From Halostagnicola larsenii XH-48 (GTDB lineage Archaea; Halobacteriota; Halobacteria; Halobacteriales; Natrialbaceae), in contig NZ_CP007057.1 in NCBI RefSeq assembly GCF_000517625.1, positions 310,001 to 374,000 on the forward strand: a stretch of 64,000 bases of DNA, read 5' to 3'. The position numbers and the translations under genes were made by a program. Position 1 is the stretch's first letter; each line of letters begins with the position of its first letter. The notes under the pieces were generated by a model, which saw only the letters and a list, made by a program, of their open reading frames with translations, was not told where the DNA came from and made no database searches. Below, piece by piece: positions 8,234 through 15,889 of this stretch.

Positions 8234-8917
8234 TCAGTGATCGGGGGTACCGACATGGAGCGACGAGAACACGGTCGCTTCAATTTTCCGGAGATGCTCC
8301 CCGACGGTGGTCTCAGAGACCCCAGTCGCCGCCGCGATCTCGTCGTGGGTTGCGCCGCGGGGCTCGCGATAGTAGCCGAGGTCGACCGCCGCCTGAAGCA
8401 CCTCGCGCTGACGCTGGGTCAGCCGGGAGACGACGTGGCGAGGGCCGGGCGTATACGAGCCGGTTCGCTCGACCTCGAACCTGACGCCCTCTGGCTGATC
8501 GGAGAGCGCATCGTCGAATGCCGCCTCCGTTCCGATGTAGGTCGCACGGAGGCCGCCGTCCTGGGTGTGCTCGATCGGCATATCGATTAGGTAGGACGAC
8601 TCGCGCCGGTCCTCCATGAGCATCCGGGTCAGGTCGTCCACCGCGTAGCGCGTGTAGGCGAAGAATCCGGCGTCGTCGCCGGTGATCGAGAACTCGAAGA
8701 CCTGGGGCGACTTCGACAGGATTTCACGGAGTCCCTCGACATCGCCACGACCCTCGGCGAACATCGCGACGGTATCGTCGTCGAGGAGTTCCATTCGGTG
8801 GATGGCCCGATACGATAGGTCGAGTTCGGTAACCTGTTGATCGAGCCGGTTGATTCCCCCCTCGTCGGGGTAGGCCACGACGGTGACGTAGCGCATGCGA
8901 TCACTATTGCCCGCCAT
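8234..8917 (-). CDS. HTH-10 (Bat-type) transcriptional regulator
   Basis: 227 residues. The N-terminal ~150 residues form the sensor half seen in Bat-like proteins (MRYVTVVAYPDEGG start). The C-terminal HTH-10 domain (about 165-220) shows LTQRQREVLQAAVDLGYYREPR followed by the recognition helix TGVSETTVGEHL. The alternative start at 8896 (MRYVTV) is also reasonable. It is divergent from the glycosyltransferase at 8996 with only 78 bases between, so it may regulate that gene (inference). HTH-10 regulators are an expanded haloarchaeal family with few known targets. Confidence 0.9.
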   Translation of the reverse strand: MAGNSDRMRYVTVVAYPDEGGINRLDQQVTELDLSYRAIHRMELLDDDTVAMFAEGRGDVEGLREILSKSPQVFEFSITGDDAGFFAYTRYAVDDLTRMLMEDRRESSYLIDMPIEHTQDGGLRATYIGTEAAFDDALSDQPEGVRFEVERTGSYTPGPRHVVSRLTQRQREVLQAAVDLGYYREPRGATHDEIAAATGVSETTVGEHLRKIEATVFSSLHVGTPDH

Positions 8918-8995
8918 CGCACAAGTCGTTGACTATAAGCATCCATGGATCGCCGGCAGCGCGCTCACCGCCCCCGACAAGAAGGATTAACTACC

Positions 8996-9910
8996 ATGTC
9001 CGATCGACCCCCGAGGAGCGTCCTCTTGCCGACCACGAGATGGACCGACGCATGCGCGGAACTGGCCGCCCAACTCGGAGACAACGACGAGCTCTTGATC
9101 ATCCATGACGGCGAGGACGACCCCGTGACCGGGCGGGAAGATGCCCCCGAGGGCGTCACACTCGTCGCCGCTGGCGAACCGGATGGCTGTTCGGGGAAAG
9201 CCAACGCTATCGCTGCCGGGATGGCGGCCGCTCGCCACGACCGCCTCGTCTGGACGGACGACGACTTCCACCACCCTCCGGACTGGCTGGCGACCTTCAG
9301 CGCGGACTACGAGGCCCACGGGCCGGTATCGGAGGTGCCGTACTTCGTCGGGCGGGACCTCCTGTCGGTGCTGCTCGAACCGTTGTACGCCTCGGCTGGC
9401 TCGCTCCCTCTCTTCCTCGGCAACCAGATCTGGGGCGGCGCGGTCATGTTTGAACGGAGCGACATCGACGAGGCTGCGTTTCTCGACGAGCTTCGGCGGA
9501 CCGTCAGCGACGACGGACTCCTCATGGAGTACCTCCACGTAACGAACGTCGGCCGGACGCGCATCGTCCCCATCGGAGGGACTATCCGCGAGTCAGTCGA
9601 GCGTCCGGTCCGGTGGACGCAGATCCTTCGGTGGCATTTCCCCGGTGCCATCGCTGGGACGTGGATCGTCTCGCTGCTCGTCCTCGCAGGGGCGGTCCTG
9701 GCCCCAGTCCCTGCGGCGGTAGCCCTGACGGTACTGCACCTCGGTGTCAACGAGGTCCTGGGCGTCCGCCGGTGGACGGCCGTATTGGCGTATCCGGCGC
9801 TGTTCGTATTCGTCCCCCTCCTACTGTACGCATTCACCCGCCGGACGTTCGTCTGGGGCGGCCGGCGATACCGCTGGCGCGGGAAGTTCGACGTGGCGGT
9901 CGTCGAGTAG
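8996..9910 (+). CDS. membrane-anchored glycosyltransferase family 2
   Basis: 304 residues. The N-terminal GT-A domain has a nucleotide-sugar DXD at 88-90 (WTDDDF) and the GKANAIAAG segment near 68-76. It is followed by two or three hydrophobic segments (about 230-250, 253-270, 275-292) and a short basic tail, an arrangement like ceramide-glucosyltransferase-type GT2/GT21 enzymes. I use ATG 8996 because the domain starts immediately (SVLLPTTRW) and the upstream 17 codons look non-coding. It probably transfers a sugar to a membrane lipid. The acceptor is unknown. Confidence 0.85.
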   Translation: MSDRPPRSVLLPTTRWTDACAELAAQLGDNDELLIIHDGEDDPVTGREDAPEGVTLVAAGEPDGCSGKANAIAAGMAAARHDRLVWTDDDFHHPPDWLATFSADYEAHGPVSEVPYFVGRDLLSVLLEPLYASAGSLPLFLGNQIWGGAVMFERSDIDEAAFLDELRRTVSDDGLLMEYLHVTNVGRTRIVPIGGTIRESVERPVRWTQILRWHFPGAIAGTWIVSLLVLAGAVLAPVPAAVALTVLHLGVNEVLGVRRWTAVLAYPALFVFVPLLLYAFTRRTFVWGGRRYRWRGKFDVAVVE

Positions 9911-9986
9911 CGACTCGGTGGAAGACGACACCTCAAACGAGGCGTGTTTGCACCCCGCTCACCTCATTCGAAAGATAGCGATTGAT

Positions 9987-10732
9987 GGCTCTGTTGAAAT
10001 ACTTAGAACTGAACAGGATACGCGTGCTGACTACAGAGGGCGTATGCAGCAAGTAACCGCTGTTCGTCTCGCGGTGTTACTGCTGAATACAGGAGTTCGG
10101 TTGGGCGTGCGTATCGTACAGCGGGATGAAGATGGTCTTAGTACCTCTGCGCGAACATTTCAATCAAAAGAACTTACTCGATAGAAATCAAATGACGGCT
10201 ATGGATTTGAATCGAATAGCAGTAGTTGCGACATATCTCCTCGCCATCGGAGTCTGTCTGAGCGCTACACTCCTCACAGGGATCCTCTCTCCAATACCGT
10301 TTGGAATCAATGTTCAAATTGTGGAGGTACTATTGTTTGTATGCTTGCCGTTCACACTCGAGGTCGCTGTGCTCACTCGTGCAGGCCTTAGTAGGACGCC
10401 TGTGGACATCGTACTGGCCGCATTCGCGGTCCCGTGTCTCCTCGCAACGATATGGACGCTCGGTGGGTACGTGTGGCCGAGTGTGGCGGATTCACCATCT
10501 TTTCTGACCTCGTTGGGAGCTGGTCTTCTACTATCGATTATCCTCTTAGCCGATGGAGCCCTGACTCACGTTGGTGCATCGGAGTTGGGTTAGATAGCCA
10601 CCGATATTCCCCCAATAGGAGGTGCAACCTCTGGACGTAATGCCGAATCCGAGCCAGTTCAGTGACCGATACGCGCTGTGTATTCAGCACGCCTTTAACA
10701 AACTATCAGTGGCGGAAGATTTCAACAGAGCC
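9987..10732. mobile_element. 746-bp transposase-less IS6-type element
   Basis: GGCTCTGTTGAAAT at 9987-10000 is repeated inverted at 10719-10732. A second block, GCGTGCTGA-TACA...GCGTAT, is shared between the two ends further in (10022-10044 and its inverted counterpart near 10670-10695), so the terminal repeats extend about 65 bp with gaps. The flanks CGATTGAT (9979-9986) and TGATTGAT (10733-10740) match at 7 of 8 bases. The terminal sequence resembles the IS6-family consensus GGNNCTGTT. No transposase is encoded. The only sizeable gene inside is the membrane protein at 10192-10593, so this looks like a non-autonomous element with a passenger gene. Confidence 0.75.
10192..10593 (+). CDS. four-segment membrane protein, passenger of IS6-type element
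   Basis: 133 residues starting MTAMDLNRIA. Hydrophobic segments lie near residues 8-30, 37-55, 62-85 and 100-122, which predicts four membrane helices with short loops. I recognise no domain. An alternative start is 10201, and an in-frame ATG further upstream at 10126 seems less likely because it adds a polar stretch. It lies completely inside the inverted repeats of the 746-bp element and would move with it. Whether it is expressed is unknown. Confidence 0.5.
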   Translation: MTAMDLNRIAVVATYLLAIGVCLSATLLTGILSPIPFGINVQIVEVLLFVCLPFTLEVAVLTRAGLSRTPVDIVLAAFAVPCLLATIWTLGGYVWPSVADSPSFLTSLGAGLLLSIILLADGALTHVGASELG

Positions 10733-10765
10733 TGATTGATGGAATTACTGGAAGGGCAGGCCTCT

Positions 10766-11416
10766 CTATCGCTCGTTCGCGAGTGAACGTGAATCGGCGT
10801 CCGCCGACCGATACGCAGTGATGATCTTCCCCTCAGCCCGATGGAGCACGCGACTCACGGCCGACTTGTTCACGTCGAGGTGCTCAGCGAGCGTCGTAAG
10901 AGTACAGTCACGGGGTGAATCGTAGTACCCGTGCTTCAGGGCGACGTCGACGACCTCTCGTTGACGGTCGGTAAGGAGGGGAGACTCCGCCGGCGTCGCG
11001 GAGACCTGCGTGATCAGGTACTCGATTCCGGCCGAATCCAGTTCGTCGCGAAACGCCGAGAGCTGGTCTTGCGACGCGACGAGGTCACCGACGAGCCACC
11101 CGTCTTCGAGATGCAACGGAAACGACGGGACGATACCCGAGTCCGTCATTGCACCGTGTGGTTCGGGTGTCGTCGTGGTAACCTCGAAGAGAACCCGGTC
11201 GGAACCCCCGTGACGGATCTCGAAACCGGTAACGGCGGAAATCGCGTCAAGCGTCTCGATGAGCGGGTCAACGCCGAGCGCGTCCGTCTCAACGAGCAGG
11301 CGAAGCCCCTCCTCATCGGGCCACGCTCCGAGCACATCGAACACCGCGTCGGGAAAGGCTTCGGATAGCGCGACGAGCCCGTCGTTCGACTTGGCTTTCA
11401 GCGTTGCCCGGGGCAT
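10766..11416 (-). CDS. HTH-10 (Bat-type) transcriptional regulator
   Basis: 216 residues. The N-terminal sensor-like half is followed by a HTH-10 domain (about 145-205) beginning LLTDRQREVVDVALKHGYYDSPR, with LAEHLDVNKSAVSRVLHRAEGKI as helix-turn-helix. It is the second such regulator in the window and only distantly similar to the one at 8234-8917. The SnoaL-like gene lies 74 bases upstream in the same orientation, so the two could be co-transcribed. The target genes are unknown. Confidence 0.88.
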   Translation of the reverse strand: MPRATLKAKSNDGLVALSEAFPDAVFDVLGAWPDEEGLRLLVETDALGVDPLIETLDAISAVTGFEIRHGGSDRVLFEVTTTTPEPHGAMTDSGIVPSFPLHLEDGWLVGDLVASQDQLSAFRDELDSAGIEYLITQVSATPAESPLLTDRQREVVDVALKHGYYDSPRDCTLTTLAEHLDVNKSAVSRVLHRAEGKIITAYRSADADSRSLANER

Positions 11417-11490
11417 GGTTCATCTCTCGTGGGTCGTCGGCGTCGACCGAGGCGCATACTGGCAAGAAGCGATCCTTCCCTATCAAGCTG

Positions 11491-11913
11491 TCAGTCGGTC
11501 GGTTGCACTGCACCGACCTGTTCCATGAGGCCCAACTGATCGCTTTGTGTCCAGGTCTCGATTAGTTGCCCGTCCTCGAACCGATTGATCTCGATTGCAG
11601 TCAGTTCGACCTGCTCTCCAGTGGGTTCGACCCCGAACAGCGGCCCATCGTGCGTTCCCACCATCGTCCACCGGAGCGCGACCTCGTCATCCGCGGCGAC
11701 CACGTCTTCGATGGTGAACGTCAGATCCGAGAACAGTTCACGCGTCGACGATGCGAGCGCGTTGTAGAGTTCGGGCCCCTGCAACTTATCGGCGAGTTCC
11801 CGGTCGTGGATCACGTACGCGTCGTGTACCAGTTCCTCGGCCGTATTCGGGTTCTTGCCGTTCCAGACGTCCTCGTACAGCCGCTCGATCACCTGGCGGT
11901 TGGTGTCGACCAT
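11491..11913 (-). CDS. SnoaL-like ester cyclase family protein
   Basis: 140 residues of the SnoaL/NTF2-like fold. It starts NRQVIERLYEDVWNGKN, typical of this family, and has the core motifs VHDAYVIHD, FSDLTFTIEDVVA and LRWTMVGTHDG, ending with INRFEDGQLIETW. Such proteins act as cyclases, hydrolases or binding modules on small hydrophobic molecules, and sequence alone does not give the substrate. No signal peptide is seen. It is upstream of and co-directional with a HTH-10 regulator. Confidence 0.85.
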   Translation of the reverse strand: MVDTNRQVIERLYEDVWNGKNPNTAEELVHDAYVIHDRELADKLQGPELYNALASSTRELFSDLTFTIEDVVAADDEVALRWTMVGTHDGPLFGVEPTGEQVELTAIEINRFEDGQLIETWTQSDQLGLMEQVGAVQPTD

Positions 11914-12088
11914 CGGGAGTAAATAGCGGGGTGACGAGCATAGCCATTATCGTGAACATGTTGACGTAACGGAGATCGCCCCATAAGACGCGAGCGGATA
12001 CCGTGGTGCGGCGGGATCCAGCGAGAACAGGTCCTTGAGCGGACAATCAGAGTGCTCGGCGAGAGTGAACGCGAGTTCGAGTTTGTTT

Positions 12089-12100
12089 AACCTATAGGTT
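12089..12100. promoter_or_regulatory. palindromic operator overlapping TATA region of ArsR-type gene
   Basis: AACCTATAGGTT is a perfect 12-bp palindrome, 30 bases upstream of the start codon at 12131. Its centre TATA and the flanking TTTAATAAATT make it both promoter-like and operator-like. ArsR-type repressors commonly bind such palindromes and repress themselves, so the decayed regulator that follows is the probable ligand (inference). Confidence 0.5.
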
Positions 12101-12130
12101 TAATAAATTGCGGGCTGTACGCTTAACCAG

Positions 12131-12456
12131 ATGGTTGAACAACAGCCGGACGACCTAAATCTCGACGCGATCTTCAAGGCGCTGGGCCACCCGATCCGTC
12201 GAGAAATCCTCGAAACAGCTCGCCGACGGCTCCGCTGGCCGAAGCCCACGACATGTCGCTGGCGGTGGTCTCGAAGCACCTGCGTGTGCTGGAGGATGCG
12301 GGCCTACTCGACATCGAAGAGGACGGTTGGGTCCGCCGCTGTCACCTCGATGCCGCGCCACTGAGCGAGGCGTTCCGGTGGCTGACCCGCCACGGTGTGC
12401 TCTGGGAGGACCGCTTCGACGCGTTGGCCGACCATCTGGAGAACGAAGACCGATGA
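12131..12456 (+). pseudogene. ArsR-type winged-helix regulator, frameshifted
   Basis: The start reads as an ArsR-family regulator (AIFKALGHPIRREILE). The frame then fails at about 12215-12235 and the protein resumes two bases out of phase as PLAEAHDMSLAVVSKHLRVL, continuing through the wing to the natural end NEDR at 12456. The two halves together give a normal ~108-residue ArsR protein. Either two bases were gained (or one lost) near CTCGCCGACGGCTCC, or the sequence has an error there. It overlaps the AHSA1 gene by four bases, the usual ArsR-AHSA1 pairing. If the shift is real, the cluster has lost its repressor. Confidence 0.75.
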
Positions 12457-12959
12457 CAGACGACAACAGCGGAAGAGAGTTGACGATAAACAGCGAACAG
12501 AATGACTCACGGAGCGTGACCGTAAGCCGTATCATCGAAGCATCGCCCGAGCGAGTGTACGAGGCGTTCCTCGATCCCGACGAACTCGCCCAGTGGTTGC
12601 CACCGACCGGCTTCTCGGCCGAGGTACACCACTTAGAGCCCGAGGAGGGCGGGACGTACCGCATGACGTTCACGGGCGAGACCGAGGAATTCGCCGAGTA
12701 CGGCTCGACCTTCGGCGGCACCTACCTGGAGCTGGTTCCCGGTGAACGCATCGTCTACACGGACGAATTCGAGACCGACGACCCCGAGATGGCCGGCGAG
12801 ACGACGGTGACGGTCACCTTCGAGTCGGTTTCCGAGGGGACCGAGGTCATCGTCCGCCACGAGGGATTCCCCGAGGCCGTTCCCCCGAGCGACGCCAACG
12901 AAGGGTGGATCGACTCCCTCGAAAACCTCGCGGATATCGTCCAGGAGGCGGAACTGTGA
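12453..12959 (+). CDS. AHSA1-type SRPBCC domain protein
   Basis: 168 residues. After a polar N-terminus, the SRPBCC/AHSA1 fold begins at VSRIIEASPERVYEAFLDPDELAQWLPP and continues through FGGTYLELVPGERIVYTDEFE to the C-terminal helix HEGFPEAVPPSDANEGW. This fold binds hydrophobic ligands in a deep cavity. Many family members are paired with an ArsR regulator, as here (ATGA overlap at 12453-12456). The downstream DHFR-like gene also overlaps it (start GTG at 12956). Its biochemical role is unknown. Confidence 0.88.
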   Translation: MTDDNSGRELTINSEQNDSRSVTVSRIIEASPERVYEAFLDPDELAQWLPPTGFSAEVHHLEPEEGGTYRMTFTGETEEFAEYGSTFGGTYLELVPGERIVYTDEFETDDPEMAGETTVTVTFESVSEGTEVIVRHEGFPEAVPPSDANEGWIDSLENLADIVQEAEL

Positions 12960-13534
12960 GTGAAGTAGTATTCGATATCAGCATGTCGTTGGACGGGTTC
13001 ATCACCGCAGGGAACCAGAGTCAGGAGGAACCGTTAGGTGAGGGTGGACAGCAGCTGCACGCGTGGATGGAGGATGAGAGGGGCCAGCAAATCCTCGAAG
13101 AAGCTAGCGGCGACCTGGGAGCGGTCATCGCAGGCCGAGAGACGTACGACGATTCCGTTCCATGGTGGGGATCGGATGGGCCGACCGGTCCTGCCCGTTG
13201 CCCGGTGTTCGTCGTCACACACGAAGCGCCTTCAGACGTACCTGAAGATGGCGTGTACACGTTCATTACCGATGGCATTGAGAGCGCTCTCGAACAGGCG
13301 AAGGCAGCCGCAGGCGATCAGACTGTCAGCGTGATGGGTGGCGCGAGTATCGGCCAGCAATACATCGCGGCTGGGCTGGTCGATGAGATCGGGATTCACC
13401 TCGTGCCAGTTCTCTTCGGAAGCGGTACTCGGCTATTTGAGAATTTGGGTGACGAGCACATTCAATTGGAAATCATCGACGTGACCGAATCCGCCTCAGC
13501 AAACCACATCCGGTTTCGTGTCAGCTTGAAATGA
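12956..13534 (+). CDS. dihydrofolate reductase-like (RibD C-terminal family) protein
   Basis: 192 residues from GTG 12956, overlapping the AHSA1 stop. It has the DHFR/RibD-C fold: FDISMSLDGFITAGN at the N-terminus, VIAGRETYDDSVPWW in the NADPH-binding part, VSVMGGASIGQQYI as the dinucleotide-contact loop, and HLVPVLFGSGTRLFENL near the end. This YwjB/YyaP-like group of reductases has no settled substrate and is distinct from true DHFR. It is often found with AHSA1 proteins, which is the context here. Confidence 0.87.
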   Translation: MSEVVFDISMSLDGFITAGNQSQEEPLGEGGQQLHAWMEDERGQQILEEASGDLGAVIAGRETYDDSVPWWGSDGPTGPARCPVFVVTHEAPSDVPEDGVYTFITDGIESALEQAKAAAGDQTVSVMGGASIGQQYIAAGLVDEIGIHLVPVLFGSGTRLFENLGDEHIQLEIIDVTESASANHIRFRVSLK

Positions 13535-13740
13535 TCGCCCGCCATGAGGGAATCCCGGAGACCATCCCCCGAGTAACGCCAACGAAGGGTGGACCGACTC
13601 GCTGTCGAACCTCGCGGGACTGGTGGAGGGTGCGTAACGATGATCGAAACGACCGAGACAAGCTTGACGATCTGCCGGACGTTCGACGCGCCGCGCGAGC
13701 GCGTCTTCCCACGGAGCGTTGCCCGAGGAGCTGATCAACC
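13532..13740 (+). pseudogene. remnants of two AHSA1-type genes
   Basis: At 13532-13637 the translation IARHEGIPE, then after a one-base shift in a C-run SNANEGWTDSLSNLAGLVEGA and TAA, matches the C-terminal helix of the AHSA1 protein encoded just upstream. From ATG 13640 a second remnant, MIETTETSLTICRTFDAPRERVF, matches the N-terminus of the same family and then degenerates. The middle of both genes is lost. They record tandem duplication of AHSA1 genes followed by deletion. Confidence 0.65.
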
Positions 13741-13758
13741 GAACAAAATAGAATCACC

Positions 13759-14361
13759 ATGAGACAGATAATTGTAAGCGAAATGCTGACGCTCGATGGG
13801 GTCATGCAGGCCCCGGGCGGCCCGGACGAGGATCGTGAAGGAGGATTTGAGCAAGGTGGCTGGGTGTGGCCGTACTTCGACGAAGTTTTCGCAGACGCCG
13901 TCGAAGACGGTCTCTCCTCGTCGGACGCTCTTCTGCTCGGACGGAAGACCTACGAGATTTTCGCCGCGTATTGGCCGACGGCGACGGATGAAGGAGAGCT
14001 AGCCGATCTAATGAGCAGCATTGACAAGTACGTCGCATCACGGACCGTGGACGAGGTGGAGTGGCAGAACTCGACCCTGCTCGAGGGAGATGTCGAGACG
14101 GCGGTCGCCGAGTTGAAAGAACAGCCCGGCGAAGACATCCGAGTCCTCGGCAGTGGCGAGCTCGTCCAGACGCTGATGCAACACGATCTCGTCGACGAGT
14201 ATCAGCTCATGATTACGCCACTCGTTCTTGGGAGCGGGAAGCGACTGTTCGGAAATGAGAGTACGCAAACCGATCTGCAACTCGTGGACACGGAGACGAC
14301 TGGGGCGGGTGTCGTCGTTCTCATCTACGAAGTGGCGGAGGACGAGGAAGTGAAACGATGA
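13759..14361 (+). CDS. dihydrofolate reductase-like (RibD C-terminal family) protein
   Basis: 200 residues. It starts MRQIIVSEMLTLDGVMQAPGG, with LLLGRKTYEIFAAYWP and the conserved IRVLGSGELVQTL and MITPLVLGSGKRLFG segments of the RibD-C/DHFR-like fold. It is a distant paralogue of the protein at 12956-13534 and lies in the same orientation. The presence of two DHFR-like genes separated by AHSA1 relics suggests that an AHSA1-DHFR unit was duplicated here. The natural substrate is unknown. Confidence 0.88.
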   Translation: MRQIIVSEMLTLDGVMQAPGGPDEDREGGFEQGGWVWPYFDEVFADAVEDGLSSSDALLLGRKTYEIFAAYWPTATDEGELADLMSSIDKYVASRTVDEVEWQNSTLLEGDVETAVAELKEQPGEDIRVLGSGELVQTLMQHDLVDEYQLMITPLVLGSGKRLFGNESTQTDLQLVDTETTGAGVVVLIYEVAEDEEVKR

Positions 14362-14446
14362 TCGAAACCGAGACAACGAGGTCGACCATCCAATTACCGA
14401 TCGAAACGTCACAGGGGCATTCCTCGACCCGAAGGAGGGGATCGGC
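14358..14446 (+). pseudogene. 5' remnant of another AHSA1-type gene
   Basis: ATG at 14358 overlaps the stop of the DHFR-like gene and reads MIETETTRSTIQLPIE, resembling the start of the remnant at 13640 (MIETTETSLTI). The frame stops after about 30 codons with no domain. It is short and the assignment rests on that similarity and on gene order. Confidence 0.35.
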
Positions 14447-15196
14447 GTGATTCTGGATGACAAGGTCGCGGTGGTCTACGGCGCAGGCGGGTCGATCGGT
14501 GGTGCTGTCGCCCGCGCTTTCGCCGGTGAGGGAGCCAGGGTCTTCCTCGCTGGTCGCACTGATACGACCCTCGACGAGGTCGCCGAGGACATTCGCTCGG
14601 ATGGTGGCGAGGCGGATACCGCCGTCGTCGATGCCCTTGACGAGCAGGCCGTCGACGGGTTCGTCGATGCGGTGGTCGAAGAGACCGGACGCATCGACAT
14701 CTCGTTCAACCTCATCGGAATCGGGGATATCCAAGAGCCGCTGACCGAGATATCGGTCGGGGATTTCATGCAGCCGATCACGACCGCGATGCGGACACAG
14801 TTCCTGACGACGAGGGCGGCCGCCAAGCACATGATCGAGCGCGAATCGGGAATTATCTTGACGTTCGGCGGCTCGAATCCCGACGCACCCCCTGGGACGG
14901 GGGGTTTCAAAGTCGCTCTCGACGCCATCGAGGGACTTCGTCGGCAGTGGGCAGTCGAACTTGGACCGCATGGCATCCGTGTCGTCACCCTGAAAACGGG
15001 GAGCGTGCCAGAATCCATCCCAGACGGCATCGAATACCGCGAGGAAATCGCCGCTGCGACGAAGGAGGCAACCCTGCTGGGGAGGGCAGCGACACTGGCC
15101 GACGTGGGGGACGTTGCAGCCTTCGTAGCCTCTGAGCAAGCCCGCACCATCACCGCCACGGAAATCAACATCTCCTGCGGTGCGATTATGGAGTGA
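14447..15196 (+). CDS. SDR-family oxidoreductase with atypical active site
   Basis: 249 residues of the short-chain dehydrogenase/reductase fold. The start is GTG 14447, with GGAGG about 12 bases upstream. The cofactor loop GAGGSIGGAVA (about 12-22) and the AGR after strand 2 suggest NADP(H). The usual catalytic YxxxK appears as TGGFK, so tyrosine is replaced by threonine while lysine is kept. The serine of FGGSNPD is in place. It is either a specialised SDR subfamily or a non-reducing homologue. The gene follows the DHFR-like/AHSA1 cluster in the same direction. Confidence 0.87.
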   Translation: MILDDKVAVVYGAGGSIGGAVARAFAGEGARVFLAGRTDTTLDEVAEDIRSDGGEADTAVVDALDEQAVDGFVDAVVEETGRIDISFNLIGIGDIQEPLTEISVGDFMQPITTAMRTQFLTTRAAAKHMIERESGIILTFGGSNPDAPPGTGGFKVALDAIEGLRRQWAVELGPHGIRVVTLKTGSVPESIPDGIEYREEIAAATKEATLLGRAATLADVGDVAAFVASEQARTITATEINISCGAIME

Positions 15197-15246
15197 GAGT
15201 ACAACCAGAAGCGGGAACGAATCGTTCGACGACCTCACGGAGTCTG

Positions 15247-15330
15247 GCGGGACGTCCGTCCCGCTGACCTCGGGGAAGTTTCGCTACCGGTTAGCGTTGC
15301 TCCGCTCAGTCACGGAAGACGAAGTCTTCC
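15247..15330. repeat. two perfect hairpins downstream of SDR gene
   Basis: GCGGGAC-gtcc-GTCCCGC (15247-15264) and GGAAGAC-gaa-GTCTTCC (15314-15330) are perfect 7-bp stems 50 bases apart in otherwise gene-free sequence between 15197 and 15501. They could be a transcription-termination region, or the subterminal hairpins left by an IS200/IS605-type element. No transposase is present, and I cannot decide between the two. Confidence 0.45.
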
Positions 15331-15501
15331 ATACGGACCGAGGCACTCTCTCTGTCTCTCTGTAGACCACTAAAATCCCGGCCAACTGTATGTCACTGTA
15401 AGCATCCAATATACTCTCCCAAAACATATAAAAAGTAATTAATATTGACTCATATTTGTTAAGATAATCATATTATCCCTCGGCCAAAAAGGGCACTTGC
15501 A

Positions 15502-15636
15502 ATGTCCAACAGTAAAACGCAATTAGCGAAACGGCTCGCCGAAAGACCACGATTAATGGGCGTTTTGTTCACAATCTGTCTGCTCTTGTCGCAGGCAGGA
15601 ACCGTCGCGGCAGGGAACGGCGGTTCGATCTATTAG
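15502..15636 (+). CDS. 44-residue haloarchaeal membrane peptide
   Basis: A small gene: MSNSKTQLAKRLAE, then PRLMGVLFTICLLLSQAGTV as a single hydrophobic segment, then AAGNGGSIY and TAG at 15634-15636. This layout (polar N-terminus ending RP, one LLL-rich membrane segment, AA then a Gly-rich tail) matches a small haloarchaeal family that I believe is catalogued as DUF7503, though I cannot check the number. It converges on the CHAT-protease operon. The peptide might be a signal or a protease substrate, which is speculation. Confidence 0.65.
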   Translation: MSNSKTQLAKRLAERPRLMGVLFTICLLLSQAGTVAAGNGGSIY

Positions 15637-15889
15637 CGGACGAACGGAGACAGATACGGTTCATACCACGAATCGAAGTACGAAGAAACTGAAACGCAGT
15701 AATCCCATATTTCTCACGTGAACAAAAATAGTCGCGAGGTAGTTCACGGTAGGGAGAAAACACACAGCACGTCCTATCGAAACTCTGTGCTCATATGCAT
15801 TTGTAGCCGGAAAAGAGGGCTAATCCTCCGACCTCGAGGAGACTGTGATAGGGCGCGAGTAGGTTCGAGTAATTTACCGGGATTGCACG

